A stretch of DNA of 6,785 nt from Xanthobacteraceae bacterium (GTDB taxonomy: Bacteria; Pseudomonadota; Alphaproteobacteria; Rhizobiales; Xanthobacteraceae). This document shows, piece after piece, positions 1 through 4,960 of the stretch; position 1 is the stretch's first letter; every line of letters begins with the position of its first letter. The translations under genes were made by a program, and so were the position numbers. The stretch covers positions 1-6,785 of the forward strand of contig JASHXX010000364.1 in assembly GCA_030043335.1 (NCBI GenBank), written 5' to 3'. The notes below the pieces were generated by a model. It did not search any database and had not been told where the DNA came from. It saw only the letters and a list, made by a program, of their open reading frames with translations.

Positions 1-33
1 CGGGCTTGGTGAGCTGCATGTTCCCCAAGCCCG
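1..33. other. inverted repeat at left edge
   Basis: A perfect 9-bp inverted repeat, CGGGCTTGG at 1-9 and CCAAGCCCG at 25-33, encloses a 15-nt loop. It could be the end of a terminator or mRNA stem for a gene lying left of the window. There is no T-run after it, so termination is not shown. Short open frames crossing this stretch stop at 65-67 and 81-83. Neither is recognisable as a protein, so the end of an upstream gene can be neither shown nor excluded. Confidence 0.4.
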
Positions 34-87
34 AACAGAGCGAGCCCTCCCGAAAATGGGCTTGTAAGGAGTTTCAGGTTTGATTGC

Positions 88-107
88 TTCGGGATTCTTA
101 TCCCGAA
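88..107. other. short perfect hairpin in the leader of the cyclase gene
   Basis: TTCGGGAT (88-95) and ATCCCGAA (100-107) form an 8-bp perfect stem with the 4-nt loop TCTT. It is followed by the small palindrome TTGCGCAA at 111-118. No T-run follows. It sits about 130 bp before the cyclase start codon, so it may be an operator, a leader-RNA stem or a remnant terminator. The rest of 1-236 shows no convincing gene or promoter: the reading frame upstream of 237 stays open by chance but encodes nothing domain-like. Confidence 0.4.
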
Positions 108-225
108 CAATTGCGCAAGCGCCCAGGCAGACATGGAGTCTTGGCACCCGGTCGACTAATCTCTGTCCCGGCGCGTATTCCACAACCTTTCCGTCGGTCC
201 ACAAGTTCGGGCGATGTAAATCCGC

Positions 226-230
226 AGGGG
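226..230 (+). promoter_or_regulatory. ribosome binding site deciding the cyclase start
   Basis: AGGGG at 226-230 lies 6 nt before the ATG at 237. The first residues after that ATG are the start of a SAM domain, whereas the open frame upstream back to 84 has no protein-like content. This supports 237 over the longer alternative. Confidence 0.55.
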
Positions 231-236
231 CCGCCG

Positions 237-2387
237 ATGCAGCAGATTTCAGATTGGCTCGCAAAGCTTGGCATGTCCGAGTACGTGCGACGCTTTGCCG
301 AGAACGACATCGATTGCTCGGTCCTCCCCTATCTGACCGAGCAGGACCTAAAGGAGCTTGGCGTCTCGCTTGGTCATCGGCGGAAGATGCTCGCGTCGAT
401 TTCTCAGCTTGGCGGCGCGATCCAAACGACGCCAGAGACCGGCGGCCGGCCTGAGCCGGCGGCCGATGGATCCGCCGAACGCCGCCAAGTCACGGTTCTG
501 TTTTGCGACTTGGTCGGCTCCACGGAAATGGCCGGCAGCGTTGACCCCGAGCTTTTGAGCGTGCTGATACGGCGCTATCAGGATGTGTGTGCCGGTGCGA
601 TCGGCCGGTTCGGAGGTTTCGTCGCCAAATTCTTGGGCGACGGAGTCTTGGCCTATTTTGGGTTCCCTCGCGCGTTTGAAGATGCGGCCGAACGTGGCGT
701 CCGCGCCGCTCTCGCCATCGCGGCAGAAGTCGGCTCTATTGAGCGTCCAGACGGGATGCGCTTGCGGACGCGGATCGGCATCGCGACCGGGGTCGTCGTT
801 GTCGGCGAGATTGTCGGCTCCGGCTTTGCGCAGGAGCGCACCATTGTCGGCGAGACCCCCAATCTCGCCGCCCGGCTTCAAGCGCTCGCCGCGCCTGACA
901 CTATTCTCGTCAGCGAGACGACGCGGAATTTGCTGGGCAGCCTGTTCGAGCTGGAAGCCACCGGCGAGCACGATTTGAAAGGATTTGCGCGTCCCGTACC
1001 GGCCTGGCGCGTACGCGGTGAAGCAGCCGTCGAAAGCCGCTTCGCTGCCATCCGCACACGCGCCCGTCTGCCCCTCATCGGGCGAGCCCACGAGATGGGT
1101 CTGACGCTTGACCGCTGGCGCCTGGCACGTTTCGGCGAAGGCCAAATCGTCACCGTGATTGGCGAGCCCGGCATCGGCAAATCCCGCTTGATCGAGGCGC
1201 TCCAGGAAGCGCTTTGTGGCGAACCGCATACGCGAGTTTATTTGCAATGCTCGCCCTACTACAGCGATAGCGCGCTCTATCCCCTAATCCAGCATTTGGA
1301 GCGCGCCGCACGGTTTGTTGCCGCGGATTCGCCGAGCGCACGAATCGAGAAACTTCGCGGCTTGTTCGCGCGCCGCGTGGCGTCGGACCCGATCGCGATT
1401 CCGCTGCTTGCGGAACTGTTGTCTATCCCTTCCCCGGAGGGAACGGCACCGGTGTCAACTGTACCTGCGCAGCGCAAGGCAGCTATCCTATCGCTCCTGG
1501 TTGATGAGATCGTCCGTCTCGGCGAGACTGATCCAGTGCTTCTGGTCTTGGAGGACGCTCACTGGATCGACGCGACCACGCTCGAGTTGATGACGCGGCT
1601 GATCGACAGCATCGGCGCGGCACGGCTGCTCGCAGTTGTGACCGCAAGACCGGAGTTCCTGGCGCCATGGCAGGCGCGGCAACATTCAACGCTGCTCACG
1701 CTTAGCCGCCTCGGCCGCGCGGAAAGCGCCGAGTTGGCATCCGGCATCGCCGCCTCGCACGATCTGTCGGCCGAAACGATCGACGCCATCGTTGCCAAGA
1801 CCGACGGGGTTCCGCTTTTCGTTGAGGAATTGACAAAGACCATCCTGGAATCCGCTGGCGAGGAGGACGCCGCAGTGCCAGCCACGCTCAAGGATTCGCT
1901 GATGGCCCGGCTCGATCGCCTGGGCGAGGCGCGCGAGGTCGCCCAGATCGCGTCGGTGCTCGGCCGGCACTTCACCTTTGATCTGCTTGCCGCGATCGGC
2001 CCGAGCGACGACGCCGTGATTGAGGCTGCTTTAGTCAAGCTCAGTGCCGCCGGAATCGTCTTTCCCGAGGGACGTGGCTTGGAGCGCAGCTTTAGTTTCA
2101 AGCATGTGCTGGTGCGGGACATCGCCTATGAGAGTTTGCTCTTGGGCCGACGGCGCGAATGGCACGAGCGCGTTGCCCGCGTACTGGAAGAGCAATTTTC
2201 GGAGTTGGCGGCGACTGAGCCTGAAATGCTTGCCCTATCATTTCGGGGAAGCCGGGTTGGCCGACCGCGCCTGCGATTATCGTATGCGCGCCGGCGATCG
2301 GGCGGTGAGCCGGTCCGCCTAAAAGGAGGCAATTGCGCATTTCTCGACAGGTCTAAAATTGGCCGAGGCGCTTCCGCAAGCCGGTGA
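237..2387 (+). CDS. N-terminal fragment: SAM + class III nucleotidyl cyclase + AAA ATPase (716 aa as read)
   Basis: This part is translatable as it stands. Residues about 4-60 form a SAM-like domain (start MQQISDWLAKLGM). Residues about 82-258 form the cyclase homology domain. It carries both metal-binding aspartates, D91 in FCDLVGST and D135 in KFLGDG, the substrate-contacting K131, and the N209/R213 pair in ETPNLAAR, so the catalytic set looks complete. Residues about 280-480 form the ATPase core, with Walker A GEPGIGKS (309-316) and Walker B VLLVLED (434-440) followed by AHWID. The product would convert ATP (or GTP) to a cyclic nucleotide in the cytoplasm; no transmembrane segment is visible. 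Residues 667-716 are out of frame and rich in arginine, and are not real domain sequence. Base composition is less GC-biased at third positions than in the MocR gene downstream. Whether this truncated protein is stable or active is unknown. Confidence 0.75.
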   Translation: MQQISDWLAKLGMSEYVRRFAENDIDCSVLPYLTEQDLKELGVSLGHRRKMLASISQLGGAIQTTPETGGRPEPAADGSAERRQVTVLFCDLVGSTEMAGSVDPELLSVLIRRYQDVCAGAIGRFGGFVAKFLGDGVLAYFGFPRAFEDAAERGVRAALAIAAEVGSIERPDGMRLRTRIGIATGVVVVGEIVGSGFAQERTIVGETPNLAARLQALAAPDTILVSETTRNLLGSLFELEATGEHDLKGFARPVPAWRVRGEAAVESRFAAIRTRARLPLIGRAHEMGLTLDRWRLARFGEGQIVTVIGEPGIGKSRLIEALQEALCGEPHTRVYLQCSPYYSDSALYPLIQHLERAARFVAADSPSARIEKLRGLFARRVASDPIAIPLLAELLSIPSPEGTAPVSTVPAQRKAAILSLLVDEIVRLGETDPVLLVLEDAHWIDATTLELMTRLIDSIGAARLLAVVTARPEFLAPWQARQHSTLLTLSRLGRAESAELASGIAASHDLSAETIDAIVAKTDGVPLFVEELTKTILESAGEEDAAVPATLKDSLMARLDRLGEAREVAQIASVLGRHFTFDLLAAIGPSDDAVIEAALVKLSAAGIVFPEGRGLERSFSFKHVLVRDIAYESLLLGRRREWHERVARVLEEQFSELAATEPEMLALSFRGSRVGRPRLRLSYARRRSGGEPVRLKGGNCAFLDRSKIGRGASASR
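2233..2235 (+). other. frameshift site (extra C) in the cyclase gene
   Basis: The CCC run at 2233-2235 holds one base too many. Upstream the protein is in the frame of ATG 237; from TAT 2236 onward the conserved continuation YHFGEAGLADRA lies one base over. A homopolymer change of one C is a common natural indel and also a common assembly error. Confidence 0.75.
2320..2322 (+). other. in-frame nonsense codon TAA in the cyclase gene
   Basis: In the frame of the C-terminal part, TAA interrupts S-A-*-K-E-A-I-A-H-F. A single substitution at 2322 (A for C or T) from a tyrosine codon explains it. A strong Shine-Dalgarno-like AAGGAGG (2323-2329) follows directly, but it arises from the Lys-Glu-Ala codons. 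The only nearby in-frame start-like codon is ATT 2332, just 2 nt away, so efficient re-initiation is doubtful. Confidence 0.7.
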
Positions 2388-3435
2388 CCGAATCCGTCGC
2401 CAATTGGATTTTCTGGTCAAGCTCGGGCCGGCATTAATGGTGGCGCGCGGCATGGGCAGCACGGAGGTTGAGGATGCCTGCCGCTGCGCGGCCGAGATTG
2501 GCGAAGCGCTGGATGACCGTTCCGCTGTCTTTAAGGCTAAGTGGGGTCTGTGGCTCAACGCCAACGTTAGGCGCAAGACCGCTTTAGCACGAGACCGGGC
2601 AAACGAACTGGTAACGCTTGCACGGCGTTCTGGCGACGGAGATCAGTTGCTCGAGGCGTACCATTGCCGCTGGTCGACCGCATTGTTCCGCGGTGAGGTC
2701 GCGACGAGTTTGGACAACAGCCGTGTTGGCGTCGAGACTTATGACATGACCGTCCACCGCCATCTTGGTCCGGCCTTCGGCGGCCACGACCCCGGTGTCT
2801 GCGCGCACGTGTGCCGCGCCATCGCGTTACAGGAATCTGGTGACCGCGAGCAAGCACAAGCGAGCGGCGCATCGGCAACCGCTCTTGCCGAAGTACTGGA
2901 CCATCCAAATAGCCTCGGGCATGCGTTCCACAACCTCGGCATAAGCCTTCAACTGATAGGCGATCGTGACGCCACATTCTCGGCCGCTGATCGCGCCGTG
3001 GGGCTCGCGCAGAAATTCGGACTCTTGCCGTACCGTGCCGGCAGCTTAATACTCACCGCATGGGCCACCGCAGTCGGTGCCGGCGTGGCCGACGCGGCGC
3101 GAATTGTCGATGCCGAAATTGGTAATGCGACTGCCACCGGCCCCCTACCGCAATATTTTGTGGGCTTGGCGGCGGAGGTTCTGCTGGCCGCGCGTCGGCC
3201 GGCGGATGCCCTCACTCACCTTGACCGCGCGATAGCGGCAGTAGAAGAGCCCGGAGTTGGCTTTTACCTGCCGGAACTCGATCGTCTGCGCGGAGAGTGT
3301 CTGCTGGCGCTCAACCGTCGCAACCAGGCCGAAGCGCGGCAGGCATTCACGACAGCGCGAGACGACGCGCGACGACAAGGCGCAATACTTTTTGAAGAGC
3401 GCGCTGCCGCCCGTCTCGTCGAATTGGGTGGCTGA
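2359..3435 (+). CDS. C-terminal fragment: TPR-like helical region of the cyclase/ATPase protein
   Basis: This open stretch of up to 358 residues encodes helical repeats rich in alanine and leucine, in the pattern of tetratricopeptide repeats. It includes AYHCRWSTALFRGE and the GGHDPGVCAHVCRAIAL segment that I associate with the C-terminal region of cyclase-AAA proteins. The coding frame actually continues upstream to 2236 apart from the TAA at 2320, which is why it is read as the tail of the broken gene. TTG 2359 and ATG 2437 are the first usable starts, but neither has a convincing ribosome binding site. No catalytic residues are expected; the family role is protein-protein interaction or regulation of the attached ATPase. 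It ends with FEERAAARLVELGG, a plausible natural C-terminus. Confidence 0.6.
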   Translation: MAEALPQAGDRIRRQLDFLVKLGPALMVARGMGSTEVEDACRCAAEIGEALDDRSAVFKAKWGLWLNANVRRKTALARDRANELVTLARRSGDGDQLLEAYHCRWSTALFRGEVATSLDNSRVGVETYDMTVHRHLGPAFGGHDPGVCAHVCRAIALQESGDREQAQASGASATALAEVLDHPNSLGHAFHNLGISLQLIGDRDATFSAADRAVGLAQKFGLLPYRAGSLILTAWATAVGAGVADAARIVDAEIGNATATGPLPQYFVGLAAEVLLAARRPADALTHLDRAIAAVEEPGVGFYLPELDRLRGECLLALNRRNQAEARQAFTTARDDARRQGAILFEERAAARLVELGG

Positions 3436-3498
3436 TCTCTGCCAGCGACTGGCGTGGATCTACTCGCCGCGGCGACTGGCGGCCTCCGGTTCGCGGCG

Positions 3499-3525
3499 GA
3501 CAGCCGCTCGGGGCTGTCGAATTTT
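3499..3525 (+). terminator. probable terminator of the cyclase gene
   Basis: GACAGCC (3499-3505) and GGCTGTC (3512-3518) form a 7-bp stem with a 6-nt loop. TTTT follows at 3522-3525, after 3 nt. It lies 64 nt past the stop of the cyclase gene and reads in the right direction. The rest of 3436-3498 shows only a 10-bp direct repeat, GCGACTGGCG at 3445 and 3472. Confidence 0.45.
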
Positions 3526-3529
3526 GGCC

Positions 3530-3581
3530 GAGCATGACGCTGTTCGGAAAAACCGGCTTCCGTTTTTTCCGGATCATGCTC
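3530..3581. repeat. long interrupted palindrome between convergent genes (dispersed-repeat-like, possible bidirectional terminator)
   Basis: The outer arms GAGCATGA (3530-3537) and TCATGCTC (3574-3581) pair perfectly over 8 bp. The inner arms at 3544-3556 (TCGGAAAAACCGG) and 3560-3572 (CCGTTTTTTCCGG) pair over 12 of 13 positions, counting one T:G pair, around a 3-nt loop. The inner arms carry A5 and T6 runs. The layout GAGCATGA...GGAAAA...TTTTCC...TCATGCTC resembles, from memory, a short palindrome scattered through intergenic regions of Bradyrhizobium and relatives. Its left arm follows the cyclase terminator, and its right edge touches the stop codon of the minus-strand AhpD-like gene (3582-3584), so it may end transcription of that gene too. 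Confidence 0.65.
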
Positions 3582-3977
3582 CTAACGCTCGAACGCTGGA
3601 TCGATCGGCACGCGATAGCCGTTGGCCAGCCGGTTGGTCTCATTGGCCATGCCGACCACAGCCATGAGCTCGCCGAACATCGCCTCGTCCATGCCGGCCT
3701 TGCGCGCCGCCGCGCTGTGGCTGGCGATGCAATAGCCGCAGCCATTGGTCACGCTTACCGCGAGGTAGATCATCTCTTTGGTCAGCGCATCGAGTGCGCC
3801 CGGCGCCATGATCGCCTTAAGGCTCGCCCAGGTGCGCTTGAGCGTCGCCGGATCATGGGCGAGATACTTCCAGAAATTGTTGACGTCCTCGACCTGGCGC
3901 GTGCGCTTGATGTCGTCGAACACGGCGCGCACCCTGGCCGGGGCGTCGCGATACTCGATCGGTGCGTGGGGGCTCAT
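3582..3977 (-). CDS. carboxymuconolactone decarboxylase-family protein, AhpD-like (131 aa)
   Basis: This small helical protein belongs to the AhpD/CMD superfamily. The signature NGCGYCIASHSAAA carries C80 and C83 (CxxC) with H87, the arrangement used by AhpD-type alkylhydroperoxidases for thiol-based peroxide reduction. The preceding KEMIYLAVSVT helix is also typical. True carboxymuconolactone decarboxylases usually lack the CxxC, so a redox role is more likely than aromatic-acid catabolism; the actual substrate is unknown. The start is ATG at 3977, chosen because GAGGAG lies 8 nt upstream; a GTG at 4088 would add 37 unconvincing residues. It follows the flavin-binding gene on the same strand after 111 nt and is probably cotranscribed with it. 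The length is ordinary for single-domain members. Confidence 0.85.
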   Translation of the reverse strand: MSPHAPIEYRDAPARVRAVFDDIKRTRQVEDVNNFWKYLAHDPATLKRTWASLKAIMAPGALDALTKEMIYLAVSVTNGCGYCIASHSAAARKAGMDEAMFGELMAVVGMANETNRLANGYRVPIDPAFER

Positions 3978-3985
3978 GCGGTCGG

Positions 3986-3991
3986 CTCCTC
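3986..3991 (-). promoter_or_regulatory. ribosome binding site of the AhpD-like gene
   Basis: On the minus strand GAGGAG ends 8 nt before the ATG at 3977. It is the best Shine-Dalgarno match in the 4089-3977 gap and decides the short form of the protein. The 111-nt gap itself (3978-4088) has no other clear element. Confidence 0.6.
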
Positions 3992-4088
3992 GTGCAGCAA
4001 TGCGAGTCGACCTTATCGCGATCTTTCTGCCGTCGGGAAGCCGGCCTTCGATACGCGCGACGCGGACGGCCGGGTGGTCCCAACGCAC

Positions 4089-4862
4089 TCATTCGACCAT
4101 CGCCGCCGCTCCAGTCGGTGCAACCGGCGCGGTGCCCTCCTCCTGCCGCGCCGCCATATGGCGCAGCACCATGTCGAAGCGTGCGCCCTCGGCGTAAGCC
4201 GCGACATTGGGCGGCGGCGCCGGATCGACCTTGAGCCGGGTATCGGCCGCAATCGCGCCGGTGATGCTTGCAATCGGAATCACTCCGGCCCAGACGAGGG
4301 CCTCATAGTCGGTCGACTTGTCGATGACGCCGACGCCGCCGCCGCGCGCCTGCGGCGAAGAGATTTTCGCCGTCGCCTCCTCGATCACCATCGCCATCAC
4401 CGACGTGGCGGCGAGCTCTTCGGCGCTGATCGCACGCAACTCGCGCGAACGGCCCGCGTAAAGCCGGTCGATGAAGCGGTCGAGCACGCGGCGCTTTTCC
4501 GCCGGATCGCCGATCGGCGCAGCATGACCGAACGCCATGACCGAACGATAGAGCAGCGTGTGCTTGAAGCTGCAGCGCGCCAGCACCAGGCCGTCGATGT
4601 GGCTGACGGCGACGCAGACCGGCAGCGGCGCGGCCCCATCGCGAAACAGCCGGCTCGCCGCGGCGCCGTGCCAGTACAGCCGGTCGCCTTCCCGCCAATA
4701 GGCGGTCGGCGTGACATAGGGCGCGCCGTCGACGACATAGCCGACATGAGCAAGGAGACAGGCGTCGAGAATGGTGTCGACGCTCGCCCGGTCGTAGTGG
4801 GCATAGGCCTGGCGGCGGATCTGCGTGCGCGCGCCCGCCGGCGGCTTGAACTGTTTGGTCAT
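4089..4862 (-). CDS. pyridoxamine 5'-phosphate oxidase-like flavin-binding protein (257 aa)
   Basis: The protein fits the split-barrel flavin-binding family related to pyridoxamine 5'-phosphate oxidase, of the Pyridox_ox_2/NimA-like type. Visible landmarks are RRQAYAHYDRASVDTILD near residues 16-33, the strand HVGYVVDGAPYVTPTAYWR (39-57), RLYWHGAAASRL (61-72) in the usual flavin-phosphate region, and HIDGLVLARCSFKHTLLYRS (88-107). A later KI-rich segment and WAGVIPI (191-197) follow. Members are cytoplasmic and bind FMN or a related cofactor; most have no assigned substrate, so true PNP/PMP oxidase activity should not be assumed. The start ATG 4862 is preceded by a purine-rich AGAAGAGA. The last roughly 40 residues are Ala/Pro-rich and probably flexible. 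It is divergent from the MocR regulator across an 80-bp gap with repeated motifs, so that regulator is its likely controller. Confidence 0.85.
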   Translation of the reverse strand: MTKQFKPPAGARTQIRRQAYAHYDRASVDTILDACLLAHVGYVVDGAPYVTPTAYWREGDRLYWHGAAASRLFRDGAAPLPVCVAVSHIDGLVLARCSFKHTLLYRSVMAFGHAAPIGDPAEKRRVLDRFIDRLYAGRSRELRAISAEELAATSVMAMVIEEATAKISSPQARGGGVGVIDKSTDYEALVWAGVIPIASITGAIAADTRLKVDPAPPPNVAAYAEGARFDMVLRHMAARQEEGTAPVAPTGAAAMVE

Positions 4863-4878
4863 CGTCTCTTCTCGGCGC

Positions 4879-4907
4879 TTGTCCTTTGAACGGCGGGAGA
4901 CTAGCCT
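4879..4907 (+). promoter_or_regulatory. tentative sigma-70 promoter for the MocR gene
   Basis: TTGTCC (4879-4884) and TAGCCT (4902-4907) are 17 bp apart, matching 4 of 6 and 3 of 6 consensus positions. Transcription would begin near 4914, on top of the first operator-like repeat, which would suit autoregulation. The match is weak and the call rests mainly on spacing and position. Confidence 0.25.
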
Positions 4908-4910
4908 GGG

Positions 4911-4960
4911 AAGTGGTCCGATTCGAAGTCCACTTTGCCGCGATGAGACAGACCACTTTG
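4911..4960. promoter_or_regulatory. candidate MocR operator: three GWCCACTT motifs
   Basis: AAGTGGTC at 4911-4918 (reverse complement GACCACTT), GTCCACTTTG at 4928-4937 and GACCACTTTG at 4951-4960 form one inverted and two direct copies. The direct copies are 23 bp apart, about two helical turns, and the inverted pair is centred about 19 bp apart. MocR-family dimers are known to bind paired direct or inverted half-sites in divergent promoter regions. The third copy falls inside the first codons of the regulator if it starts at 4943. Binding is inferred only. Confidence 0.55.

Larger units (their letters stand above)
237..3435 (+). pseudogene. SAM/class III cyclase/AAA/TPR signalling gene, broken by a frameshift and a nonsense codon
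   Basis: Read as one gene this would encode about 1,065 residues: SAM domain, class III adenylate/guanylate cyclase, AAA-type ATPase, then a helical TPR-like C-terminus. That order and length match the large cyclase-ATPase proteins common in Bradyrhizobium-like genomes. Two lesions break it. In the first, after codon 666 (GCC, 2232-2234) one extra C at 2235 shifts the frame; removing it restores E-M-L-A-Y-H-F-G-E-A-G, which continues the conserved helical region. In the second, the restored frame meets TAA at 2320-2322, where a Tyr codon (TAC or TAT) would give the family-like S-A-Y-K-E-A-I-A-H-F. Beyond that the frame is clean to TGA 3433-3435. Close spacing of the lesions and intact motifs elsewhere suggest recent decay, or sequencing error. 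A programmed frameshift is unlikely because the shifted frame hits the stop within 87 nt. Confidence 0.8.

Noticed and set aside
141..160. Sigma-54-like promoter at TTGGCAC
   Set aside because: No GC-containing -12 element at the required spacing.
84..236. N-terminal extension of the cyclase from 84
   Set aside because: The translated stretch has no domain-like content, overlaps a perfect hairpin, and a Shine-Dalgarno plus the SAM-domain start favour ATG 237.
348..1247. Minus-strand 299-residue open frame within the cyclase
   Set aside because: Antisense of conserved cyclase and Walker A coding sequence; no recognisable domain of its own.
2229..2240. Programmed +1 frameshift at CTT GCC CTA
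   Set aside because: The new frame meets TAA after 87 nt, there is no known slippery/stop context, and an indel is simpler.
4069..4083. Fourth operator-like half-site (GGACCAC on the minus strand)
   Set aside because: Lacks the CTT end of the core, stands alone at the end of the flavoprotein gene, and is likely chance.
3534..4889. Long plus-strand open frame across the AhpD-like and flavoprotein genes
   Set aside because: It is the antisense shadow of the two recognisable minus-strand genes; the protein is Arg/His-rich with no family features.
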